Origin: Corynebacterium sp.
GTDB lineage: Bacteria > Actinomycetota > Actinomycetes > Mycobacteriales > Mycobacteriaceae
NCBI RefSeq assembly: GCF_030826625.1
Contig: NZ_JAPJNQ010000085.1
Coordinates: forward strand, 1 to 9,230
DNA: 9,230 nt
Reading direction: 5' to 3'
Positions 1 to 5,803 of the stretch are shown here, in pieces. Numbering within the stretch: the stretch's first letter is position 1; every line of letters starts with the position of its first letter. The position numbers and the translations under genes were made by a program. Below the pieces are notes generated by a model that searched no databases, was not told where the DNA came from, and saw nothing but the letters and a program-made list of their open reading frames with translations.

Positions 1-54
1 ACCCCCAACCTTCTGATCCGTAGTCAGATGCTCTATCCGTTGAGCTACGGGCGC
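1..54 (-). tRNA. tRNA-Arg (anticodon ACG), 3' part cut off by window edge
   Basis: Read on the minus strand, the 5' acceptor strand GCGCCCG (54-48) is followed by a D-arm with GCTC/GAGC stems. The anticodon arm has stems TCTGA/TCAGA and loop CTACGGA, which gives anticodon ACG, read as Arg for CGN codons (normally A34 is edited to inosine). The variable region and the start of the T-arm reach position 1. The rest of the T-arm and the 3' acceptor strand lie outside the window, so roughly 54 of about 76 nt are present. It lies downstream of, and in the same direction as, the DASS transporter gene, with its own candidate promoter. Confidence 0.93.
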
Positions 55-109
55 TTCCCGCTACACTCTTCGGCAATCTTGCGACCGCCGTCCTGTGCAA
101 CGAGAACAT

Positions 110-138
110 ACTTTACTAAGCATCCCCGATTTTGCCAA
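110..138 (-). promoter_or_regulatory. Candidate promoter for tRNA-Arg
   Basis: On the minus strand, TTGGCA (138-133) is followed after 17 bases by TAAAGT (115-110), which fits the corynebacterial -10 pattern TANANT. Transcription would start near position 103 and leave a 5' leader of about 50 nt to be trimmed by RNase P before the mature end at 54. This is inferred from hexamer match and spacing only. Confidence 0.42.
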
Positions 139-213
139 ATCCCCAGCACAGAATGCATAAACGCGAACGATACCGCACAACTGGAGCACGGCTGCAGCAC
201 GGCTAAGGCGCAA

Positions 214-1797
214 CTACAGCACGATATCGAAGACCGGTATCGCCACGAAGTAGACCACCAGCGTCGTCAAGATCACGGCAACGACGTTCAGCCACACGCC
301 ACCCTTGATCATGTCACCGATACGCACGTAGCCGGAACCAAAAGCGATTGCGTTCGGCGGGGTGGCCACCGGCAACATGAACGCGCAGGTTGCAGCAAGC
401 GCCACCGGAATGGCCAGCACCAGCACGTTGTGTTCCGCGTGCGCCGTCAGACCAATACCTACAGCGACACCACCCATAATTGGCAGGAATGTCGCTGCGG
501 TTGCCGTGTTGGAAGTAAACTCCGTCAAGATCAGCACCAGACCAGCGACCGCGAAAATCAACAGGAACAGCGGCAACGAGCCCAGCACCTTGGCAATCTC
601 ACCGATCCACAACGACAAACCAGTCTTGGTAAACATTGAGGAAAGCGCCAAGCCACCACCGAAAAGCAGCAGCACGTCCCACGGCAGCTCGTTGGCTGTC
701 TTCCAGTCCATCAATCGAGTGCCATTTTTATCTGCCGGGAGAGCAAACATCAACAGACCCGCAGCGATACCGACGATGGCGTCCTGGTAGCCCGATTCAA
801 TGCCCAGCCACTGATCCAGAATCAGCGGCACAAAAATCCACGCCAACGCAGCTAGCACAAAGATGACGCTGACGGCGATCTGCGGCCGGGTCCACTTGCC
901 CATCTCGTGTAGCTCTTTTTTGATCAGTTCACGTCCACCTGGAATCTCCGTCATCTCAGGCTTGAACACCGTGATCAGTACCGCCCAGGCGATGAATAAG
1001 AAAACCACCGCGATCGGCATACCAACCATCATCCACTGCGCAAACCCGATGGTGTAGCCGTGCGCCTCGCTCATATAACCAGCCAGTAGCGCGTTCGGCG
1101 GGGTACCGATCAAGGTACCCAGCGAACCGATCGATGCCGAATACGCAATAGCCAGCATCAGGCCGGTGGCAAACTTCGCTTGCTTACGCATGCCGCCGAC
1201 CACGTCAGCAGTCAGCTGCAACACGGACATGCCGATCGGCAGCATCACGACGGCCGTGGCGGTATTGGATACCCACATGGACAAAAAGCCGGTCGCGATC
1301 ATGAAGCCCAAAATCAGCCGTTTCGGCGAAGTGCCCACCAACAACACCACCATGAGCGCGATGCGACGGTGCACGTTCCAGCGTTGCAGGCCGAGTGCGA
1401 TCAGGAAGCCACCCAGGAAAAGAAAAATTGTGGCCGAAGCATAAGGCGTAGCGACGTCAGAGAACTCGCCAACTTGGAATAGTGGGAACACGACCAATGG
1501 CACCATCGCCGTGGCAGCCAGCGGAATGGCCTCAGTCATCCACCAACTTCCCATCAACACCGTCACCGCTGCGACCAAGCGCAAGGACTGCAAACTGTAA
1601 TCAGCGTCCGGGTCTGCACCAGCGGATTCACTCAGGGTTTCCACTGCATTCGACGGGAAAAACACATATACCAACACCGCCAGCGCGATACCGACGAGCA
1701 AGCCGGTGTACTGGCGGGTGGTTTCACGACGTTCGCGGACCTCAGAATCCTGGCCTTCAGCCTTCGAGGTGCTCTCGTGCAATTGGGGCGTCCTCAT
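214..1797 (-). CDS. DASS/SLC13-family divalent anion:Na+ symporter (dicarboxylate transporter, DccT/SdcS-like)
   Basis: This is a 527-residue integral membrane transporter, the usual length for bacterial DASS proteins. It carries both SNT substrate/sodium motifs typical of the VcINDY fold: SNTATAVVMLP at residues 177-187 and TSNTATAATFLP at 428-439. Each is followed by a proline/asparagine element, GTPPNAL at 231-237 and ATPPNAIAFGSG at 478-489, the latter forming the family signature. The first ~30 residues are charged and cytoplasmic, and about 11-12 hydrophobic stretches follow. The family imports C4-dicarboxylates such as succinate, fumarate and malate with Na+. DccT is the known C. glutamicum member, and this is probably its counterpart, although substrate cannot be read from sequence. 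The ATG at 1797 has only a weak purine-rich stretch upstream, and the ATG 13 bases further upstream stops after four codons. It lies 67 bases after mgtE in the same direction. No hairpin with a T-tract follows the stop. Confidence 0.9.
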   Translation of the reverse strand: MRTPQLHESTSKAEGQDSEVRERRETTRQYTGLLVGIALAVLVYVFFPSNAVETLSESAGADPDADYSLQSLRLVAAVTVLMGSWWMTEAIPLAATAMVPLVVFPLFQVGEFSDVATPYASATIFLFLGGFLIALGLQRWNVHRRIALMVVLLVGTSPKRLILGFMIATGFLSMWVSNTATAVVMLPIGMSVLQLTADVVGGMRKQAKFATGLMLAIAYSASIGSLGTLIGTPPNALLAGYMSEAHGYTIGFAQWMMVGMPIAVVFLFIAWAVLITVFKPEMTEIPGGRELIKKELHEMGKWTRPQIAVSVIFVLAALAWIFVPLILDQWLGIESGYQDAIVGIAAGLLMFALPADKNGTRLMDWKTANELPWDVLLLFGGGLALSSMFTKTGLSLWIGEIAKVLGSLPLFLLIFAVAGLVLILTEFTSNTATAATFLPIMGGVAVGIGLTAHAEHNVLVLAIPVALAATCAFMLPVATPPNAIAFGSGYVRIGDMIKGGVWLNVVAVILTTLVVYFVAIPVFDIVL

Positions 1798-1827
1798 AAT
1801 GAGTCCATTTCTTGCTCTATGTCATAC

Positions 1828-1853
1828 GGGTTAGTGTTCCTAAATACTAACCC
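1828..1853. promoter_or_regulatory. Perfect inverted repeat between mgtE and the dicarboxylate transporter gene
   Basis: GGGTTAGT (1828-1835) and ACTAACCC (1846-1853) are exact reverse complements around a 10-base spacer. The repeat lies 11 bases beyond the mgtE stop and about 30 bases before the transporter ATG. The RNA hairpin is not followed by a T-run on either strand, so a standard Rho-independent terminator is unlikely. A dimeric-regulator operator for the transporter, or an mRNA processing/attenuating hairpin within an mgtE-transporter transcript, fits better. No matching known operator was recognised. Confidence 0.55.
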
Positions 1854-1864
1854 ATAGGTGAGGC

Positions 1865-3229
1865 CTAAATACCCAAAATGGTTTTCGCAATCAAGAAATA
1901 AATAATCAGGCCCGTCGCGTCACAGAAAGTCGAGATAAACGGGTTAGAAAATACCGCAGGGTCTGCACCGACAGTCTTGGCGACGATCGGCATTGCCCCA
2001 CCGACGGTCGCCGACATCGCACACACACTCAACAGGGTCAGGCCGATCACGAAGCCGATATCAGAGCCGTAAACCAGCGTCGCCAAGACCAAGCCCAGCG
2101 TGCCCAAGGTAATGCCAAGCATCAAGCCGACGCGCAACTCGCGCCACATCACCTGCGCGATATCGCGTTTACGCACATCGCCCAGCGCAAGCGCACGGGT
2201 CACCGTCGTCGCCGCCTGGTTACCAGTGTTACCACCTGTACCAGTCAGCAGCGGGATGAACAGCGAGAGCACCACGGCTTTTTCCAGCGTGCCTTCGAAG
2301 GCATCCAGCACCTGCACCGTCAACAACGCAGAAACCGCCAGCACCAGCAACCAGACGATACGCGAGCGCATGATCTTCACCAGCGGCGTCGACATGTACG
2401 GCTGCTGCAGCGGCTCGGCACCACCGGCACGGGCAGAGTCCTCGCTGTCTTCTTCCTCCACGATGTCTTGCGCATCGTCGAAGGTCAGAATACCCACCAG
2501 GCGCTCGGTGTGATCGACGATCGGCATCGCCAACAAGTCGAGCGGCAAGAACCAACGCGCGGTCTCTTCAGCGTCATCGTTCGCGTGCGCAAAGATCGGA
2601 TCCGACATCACCGACTTCACCTTGCGGTCGCCGTGCGCCAAAAACAGATCACGCAGAGAGGTCACACCAACCAGGCGACGGTCCCGGCGCGTGACCGGCA
2701 CGGAATACAGCGTTTCCAGATCATCTGCCTCTTTGCGCAGCAGCGTCATCGCTTCGTTCACCGTCATGTCCTCGTGGATTTCCGGGACCTCCGGCGACAT
2801 GCGACGGCCGATCGAGCCCTTCGGATACCCCAAGATGACGCCAGTGACGTCACGTTCAGTTTTGTCGAGGTTTTTCAGCAGCCGGTCGGCAATCTCGGCC
2901 GGCAGCTCGTCGATCAGCGAAACTCGGTCGTCCGGGTCCAACTCGTCGAAGAAAGAATAAACATCTTTATTGCCTAGCGCACCAATGACATCGGCCTGAT
3001 GCGCAGCGTCGAGGGCGTCGAAAACCGCGATGGAGCGTTCCCGCGAAAGCAAACGTAAAACGACGGCAGCGCGGGTGGCATTGGAGCGTTCTACCAGCGA
3101 AACAATGTCTTTGATCGGAGGGTCGTCGAGAAGCTTGCGTAATCGCAGCGCTTCGCGGGGAGGTACGTCGTCATGACTCCTCAGCAGACCTTCTAGTTCG
3201 TCAATTGCTTCTACTGCTGCATCGTGCAT
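1865..3229 (-). CDS. mgtE: MgtE-family magnesium channel/transporter
   Basis: This 454-residue protein has the complete MgtE layout. An N-terminal helical MgtE_N domain spans roughly residues 25-130 (helices around DELDPDDRVSLIDELP). A pair of CBS domains at about 145-260 senses intracellular Mg2+. An acidic linker (VEEEDSEDS, 257-265) leads to a five-helix membrane domain from about 288 to the C-terminus. The pore hallmark GTGGNTGNQ is at 330-338, and the aspartate in FCDATG (D437) matches the position of the Mg2+-coordinating aspartate of the Thermus protein. It acts in the cytoplasmic membrane to admit Mg2+, gated by Mg2+ on the cytosolic domains. The ATG at 3229 is preceded by a near-ideal Shine-Dalgarno, AAAGGAGGT, with 6-7 bases spacing. 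A candidate promoter and structured leader lie upstream. The dicarboxylate transporter follows 67 bases downstream. Confidence 0.95.
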   Translation of the reverse strand: MHDAAVEAIDELEGLLRSHDDVPPREALRLRKLLDDPPIKDIVSLVERSNATRAAVVLRLLSRERSIAVFDALDAAHQADVIGALGNKDVYSFFDELDPDDRVSLIDELPAEIADRLLKNLDKTERDVTGVILGYPKGSIGRRMSPEVPEIHEDMTVNEAMTLLRKEADDLETLYSVPVTRRDRRLVGVTSLRDLFLAHGDRKVKSVMSDPIFAHANDDAEETARWFLPLDLLAMPIVDHTERLVGILTFDDAQDIVEEEDSEDSARAGGAEPLQQPYMSTPLVKIMRSRIVWLLVLAVSALLTVQVLDAFEGTLEKAVVLSLFIPLLTGTGGNTGNQAATTVTRALALGDVRKRDIAQVMWRELRVGLMLGITLGTLGLVLATLVYGSDIGFVIGLTLLSVCAMSATVGGAMPIVAKTVGADPAVFSNPFISTFCDATGLIIYFLIAKTILGI

Positions 3230-3307
3230 AACGCACCTCCTTTACAGGACCATCGATTGCCCCACTGGGCCGGACTAAACCCCTGGGCAGATGGTCTACC
3301 CAGTAAG
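3230..3307 (-). promoter_or_regulatory. Structured 5' leader of mgtE with competing stems
   Basis: On the minus strand, the segment CTTACTGGG (3307-3299) can pair with CCCAGTGGG (3269-3261) as a 9-bp helix with two G-U pairs. Its CTGGG portion can instead pair with a nearer CCCAG (3287-3283). Separately, GACCATC (3296-3290) is an exact complement of GATGGTC (3254-3248), which ends about 9 bases before the Shine-Dalgarno. These pairings cannot all form together, as would be expected of a switching leader. Mg2+ transporter genes are often controlled by RNA leaders, but I do not recognise the M-box here and the segment is shorter than that riboswitch. Function is inferred from pairing alone. Confidence 0.4.
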
Positions 3308-3317
3308 CTCCGGCTAG

Positions 3318-3347
3318 AATATACCCGTTGGGCGCGTATCAAAAATT
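3318..3347 (-). promoter_or_regulatory. Candidate mgtE promoter
   Basis: Minus-strand TATATT (3323-3318) fits the corynebacterial -10 pattern TANANT. An AT-rich weak -35 (AATTTT, 3347-3342) lies 18 bases upstream. TTGATA (3342-3337) is a better -35 by sequence but only 13 bases away. A start near 3311 would give an mRNA leader of about 80 nt that contains the competing stems. It sits in the 129-base gap after the upstream hypothetical gene, so mgtE can be transcribed independently. Confidence 0.42.
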
Positions 3348-3358
3348 CTGCAGCACGA

Positions 3359-4087
3359 TCAGCCGGCGACCGCTTTCACTGCGGTTTCAAAATTACCCAG
3401 TGTCGCAGCGGGGCTCGCAAAGCCCACCATGGTCACGCTCATCCGATCTTGCCCGGCAGCAATCAGCATGAAGCCACACTCATTCACGTCGGCGACCCAC
3501 ACTTGCCCGTTCCAGTGCGGGCACATCGGTTGTGTACGATCGCTCAGCACCAAACCTTCGGTCACCCCAGCCATGACTTCTTCGTGCAGGGTCGCCAGGC
3601 GACGCTTGCCGACGACATCCAGCACCTGGCGGGCAGCGAATTCGTCGAGGCGCTCGGTGGACGCCTGCGGTTGCGCAAGCTCCGCCATCCGAATCAACGT
3701 CGCCCCGCAAGGCCAGTGCAGGTGCGCGTGGTCCAAGGTAACGATGCCAAAACGCAGAAACGGGGACGGTTCTTCCACGAATTCCTGCTCGGCGTACCAC
3801 TCGTTTTGCCATTCCACTTCTGCGACCGCATGCAGGCTAGCGATCGTGATGTCGGTGGTGAATTCCAGCGCCTTTTTGATGCCATCGATGCGCACACGAC
3901 CGTCGGCAAGACAAGCAACATCGTCAACGTGGCACGCGATGACCAGCTGCCCGTGGTGATCAAAGCCATGAGCAACGACGGCGATAGACACGGTGGCATC
4001 GACATCCAGCGGAACCAGCGACAGCGCGCCCGCCCCACCCAGGATGCGGCGGGTCAGGCTTTGGGCACAATCTTCAGGCGTGAGCAT
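3359..4087 (-). CDS. Conserved hypothetical protein, 242 residues
   Basis: I do not recognise this protein with certainty. It is soluble-looking, with no signal peptide or membrane segment. The N-terminal half alternates beta-type stretches with His/Asp turns (VVAHGFDHHGQLVIACHVDD at 37-56, then RVRIDGIKKALEFTTDITIASL). The middle is aromatic- and acid-rich with HAHLHW at 120-125, and helix-like stretches run from 140 to 175. The last part returns to strands (QVWVADVNECGFMLI at 195-209). The strand pattern is reminiscent of split-barrel flavin/heme-binding proteins of the PPOX/HugZ type, but this is a weak impression, not a domain call. The ATG at 4087 follows a good Shine-Dalgarno (GGAGG, 4 bases before the start codon). 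It begins 30 bases after the DUF418-like gene and is probably co-transcribed with it. Confidence 0.8.
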   Translation of the reverse strand: MLTPEDCAQSLTRRILGGAGALSLVPLDVDATVSIAVVAHGFDHHGQLVIACHVDDVACLADGRVRIDGIKKALEFTTDITIASLHAVAEVEWQNEWYAEQEFVEEPSPFLRFGIVTLDHAHLHWPCGATLIRMAELAQPQASTERLDEFAARQVLDVVGKRRLATLHEEVMAGVTEGLVLSDRTQPMCPHWNGQVWVADVNECGFMLIAAGQDRMSVTMVGFASPAATLGNFETAVKAVAG

Positions 4088-4117
4088 AAAACCTCCATGG
4101 TTTAAGGTATGGCTACC

Positions 4118-5500
4118 CTATTGCATGGTAGCGTCTTTTTGCAACGCGACGGGTTTTTTATCCGCGGTGGCTTTCGCAATGAGCTTGGCGACGACCCATT
4201 CCAGCGGCCCGCGGCGGAAACGCAGCTTCCACAGCGACGCAAACGCAATCAGGCCTACGGCATTCCACGCGGCGGTAGCCCAGTTATTGGTCTGACCAGC
4301 AATTTTTCCATCCAGCTCATCCGGATCGAACTCGTCGTCGCCCAGAACCCAGCCTTTGGACTTGTCATCCCAGAAATCCGCGGTCAGCTCGTCATACTCC
4401 TGCCAAGTATCCGCTTCTTGAATAATTTTTTGGTAGCGCTGAAAGCTCGGGTCAGGTTCGTCGGGTTTGGCAGGCTTGTCAGTTTCGGCTGCACTTTCGG
4501 ATTCCGTACTTTCATGCACACTGCCCTCAGCGGGCTCAAGCCTCGAATACTGCACCGGGCCAGTACCGCTGATATCGAAAGTCTCGCCCGCATCCAACGG
4601 AATGCCACCGAGCATGAAAAAGCCCGCGATAAACACGTGTGCGACGTACGTCGTCAAGGCCATCGCACCCACCGCACGCAGCGGGTAGGCAAGAATATTC
4701 GCCCAGCGCACCTGGCAGAACAGGCAGCACAGGCAGATCACCGCGATGGCGCAGGTGATGCTCGCCAACAGATCACCGAACATTCCCGTGTGCGGCTCGA
4801 AGCTCCGCGTCAACAGCAATTGCACAAGCGGTTCTTTATCAAACTGCGGCTCGCTGTCGTCGGCAAGCGGGTCATACGGAAAAACCGCGGCATTGTTCAC
4901 ACGAATAACAAACCCCACGGCCGCAAGCAGCAACGCAGGAACCACCGCAATGGCCTGGGCCTTCGTGTTGCCCACCAGGAAGCGGTGCACCAGAACGCCC
5001 ACGGCACCGTAGGTCAGCCACGCCAGCACCGGGTACGGCGGCATGAACAGCTCAAAACCGAATGGCACGAGATCCACCAGCACAAAGCCCACCGAGGAGA
5101 CCGCTGCTAGCACCGCGATGATGACGGCGATCACCCAGGTTTTACAACGAGGCAACCAGAACAACAGCAGGTAAATCACGGCAATGGTGCTGAGCACGAT
5201 CGCGATGGTGGACTGCACCATCGACATCAACGTGCCCGCGACCAAAAGAATCACACCCCGCACCAGCGTCGCCAGGCGCGTGCGCACAGGGTCATCGGCC
5301 CCGCGCTCGTGAAAAAGGCCCAAAGAAACGCCCGCCAGCACCGCGAACAGTGCCGAGGGGTAGCCGGCAAAAGCGGTGCTCGTGTAGTCCGCAACAACCC
5401 CGCCATCAAAACCGGTGGGGCCCAGATGCGCAAACACCATGCCGACGATGGCGAGGCCGCGGGCTAAATCAATGCCGTCAAAGCGAAAAGCTGCTTTCAT
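4118..5500 (-). CDS. DUF418/HGSNAT-like multi-pass membrane protein with acidic insert (putative membrane acyltransferase)
   Basis: This is a 460-residue membrane protein. The N-terminus RFDGIDLARGLAIVGMVFAHLGP (residues 6-28) is the characteristic opening of the DUF1624/HGSNAT-catalytic and DUF418 (YeiB-like) families: an Arg/Asp pair, the ARG(L/I)A motif and a membrane histidine at H25. Roughly eight hydrophobic segments follow to about residue 300. The C-terminus returns to a last membrane segment and the DUF418-type ending LRFRRGPLEW (426-435). Relatives are thought to transfer acyl groups across the membrane, perhaps onto envelope glycans or lipids, but the substrate here is unknown. Unusually, about 100 hydrophilic, acidic residues (303-403) separate the last two membrane segments. 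The start has no Shine-Dalgarno. A -10 box six bases before ATG suggests a leaderless mRNA. The hypothetical gene at 4087 follows after 30 bases. Confidence 0.82.
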   Translation of the reverse strand: MKAAFRFDGIDLARGLAIVGMVFAHLGPTGFDGGVVADYTSTAFAGYPSALFAVLAGVSLGLFHERGADDPVRTRLATLVRGVILLVAGTLMSMVQSTIAIVLSTIAVIYLLLFWLPRCKTWVIAVIIAVLAAVSSVGFVLVDLVPFGFELFMPPYPVLAWLTYGAVGVLVHRFLVGNTKAQAIAVVPALLLAAVGFVIRVNNAAVFPYDPLADDSEPQFDKEPLVQLLLTRSFEPHTGMFGDLLASITCAIAVICLCCLFCQVRWANILAYPLRAVGAMALTTYVAHVFIAGFFMLGGIPLDAGETFDISGTGPVQYSRLEPAEGSVHESTESESAAETDKPAKPDEPDPSFQRYQKIIQEADTWQEYDELTADFWDDKSKGWVLGDDEFDPDELDGKIAGQTNNWATAAWNAVGLIAFASLWKLRFRRGPLEWVVAKLIAKATADKKPVALQKDATMQ

Positions 5501-5506
5501 GCGCTA

Positions 5507-5536
5507 AGCATATTGCTGGGTGAACACACTGAGCAA
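5507..5536 (-). promoter_or_regulatory. Leaderless-type promoter of the DUF418-like gene
   Basis: Minus-strand TTGCTC (5536-5531) is followed after 18 bases by TATGCT (5512-5507), and the ATG starts six bases later at 5500. Transcription would therefore begin at or next to the start codon, which matches the absence of a Shine-Dalgarno. The -35 element is part of the innermost copy of the adjacent 15-base repeat. Confidence 0.58.
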
Positions 5537-5593
5537 GACAACGCTGAGCAACAACACACTGCGCAACACCGCACTGAGCAAGACACTGCGCAA
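5527..5593. repeat. Five-copy degenerate 15-base repeat (core CACTGAGCAA / TTGCTCAGTG)
   Basis: The plus-strand core C(A/G)CTG(A/C)GCAA occurs at 5527-5536, 5542-5551, 5557-5566, 5572-5581 and 5584-5593. The start-to-start steps are 15, 15, 15 and 12 bases. The only core changes are CA to CG in copy 2 and A to C at the sixth base in copies 3 and 5. The block sits between the tRNA-Ser terminator and the DUF418 gene promoter, and copy 1 contains its -35 box. Steps are multiples of three, but the reading frame through it runs into the tRNA gene, so it is not considered coding. Confidence 0.8.
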
Positions 5594-5627
5594 CACAAAG
5601 CCCCGGTAAGAAAAATCCTACCGGGGC
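5590..5627 (-). terminator. Hairpin terminator of tRNA-Ser
   Basis: GCCCCGGTA (5600-5608) and TACCGGGGC (5619-5627) form a perfect 9-bp GC-rich stem with a 10-base loop. On the minus strand the stem is followed by TTTGTGTTGC, a short interrupted T-tract. It begins eight bases beyond the 3' end of tRNA-Ser, so it most likely ends that transcript and insulates the DUF418 gene. Confidence 0.75.
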
Positions 5628-5634
5628 CAAGCTG

Positions 5635-5723
5635 CGGAGATGAGAGGATTCGAACCTCCGGCCCGCTGTTAAGCAGGCAACTCATTAGCAGTGAGTCCCA
5701 TTCGGCCACTCTGGCACATCTCC
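5635..5723 (-). tRNA. tRNA-Ser (anticodon GCT)
   Basis: This is a complete 89-nt class II tRNA on the minus strand. Acceptor strands GGAGATG (5723-5717) and CATCTCC (5642-5636) pair perfectly, with discriminator G at 5635. The anticodon arm ACTCA-CTGCTAA-TGAGT gives anticodon GCT, reading AGC/AGU serine codons. A long variable arm follows, as expected for tRNA-Ser, then the T-arm with loop TTCGAAT. CCA is not encoded. A promoter lies upstream and a hairpin terminator downstream, so it is an independent transcription unit divergent from pat. Confidence 0.96.
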
Positions 5724-5733
5724 AACGCGATCT

Positions 5734-5762
5734 AGCATAACTGTTAGCATGCCCTCGCGCAA
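5734..5762 (-). promoter_or_regulatory. Promoter of tRNA-Ser
   Basis: Minus-strand TTGCGC (5762-5757) and TATGCT (5739-5734) are separated by 17 bases. The start would be near 5727, four bases before the mature tRNA 5' end. TAGCAT occurs twice, 12 bases apart, across the -10 region. This is one of the best-matched promoters in the window. Confidence 0.62.
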
Positions 5763-5766
5763 TTAA

Positions 5767-5796
5767 TCCCGTGCACCCGCTAGATGAGACTACACT
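5767..5796 (+). promoter_or_regulatory. Candidate leaderless promoter of pat
   Basis: TACACT (5791-5796) fits TANANT and ends seven bases before the ATG at 5804. No Shine-Dalgarno is present, so a leaderless mRNA is the simplest reading. The -35 area (around 5767-5773) is poor, as is common for corynebacterial promoters. Confidence 0.48.
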
Positions 5797-5803
5797 TACA
5801 CGC

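Noticed and set aside
121..141. CCCC...CCCC motif around GATTT/AAATC as a terminator of the dicarboxylate transporter
   Set aside because: Only the inner five bases are inverted. The C-runs are on the same strand and cannot pair, and the segment overlaps the tRNA-Arg -35 box.
3230..3317. M-box (ykoK) magnesium riboswitch
   Set aside because: The leader is too short, and I could not place the conserved M-box helices. It is kept only as an unclassified structured leader.
3224..4105. Plus-strand reading frame of 293 codons
   Set aside because: It is antisense to the 242-residue protein and overlaps the mgtE start. Its composition is a typical high-GC shadow, and it offers no ribosome site or family motif.
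4109..5110. Long plus-strand reading frame of 333 codons
   Set aside because: It lies antisense to the DUF418-like gene. Its Arg/His/Gln-rich product lacks any motif, while the opposite strand gives a clear membrane protein.
5527..5593. Possible CRISPR array
   Set aside because: Units of 10-15 bases at a 15-base period without true spacers and with no cas genes nearby do not fit a CRISPR array.
5513..5740. Plus-strand frame with HTEQD/TAQH pentapeptide repeats
   Set aside because: The repeats come from the 15-base DNA array, and the frame continues straight through the antisense of tRNA-Ser and its terminator. No Shine-Dalgarno is present.
5771..5803. GTG start for pat adding 11 residues
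   Set aside because: It has no Shine-Dalgarno, covers the likely -10 box, and the added residues do not resemble family N-termini as I know them.
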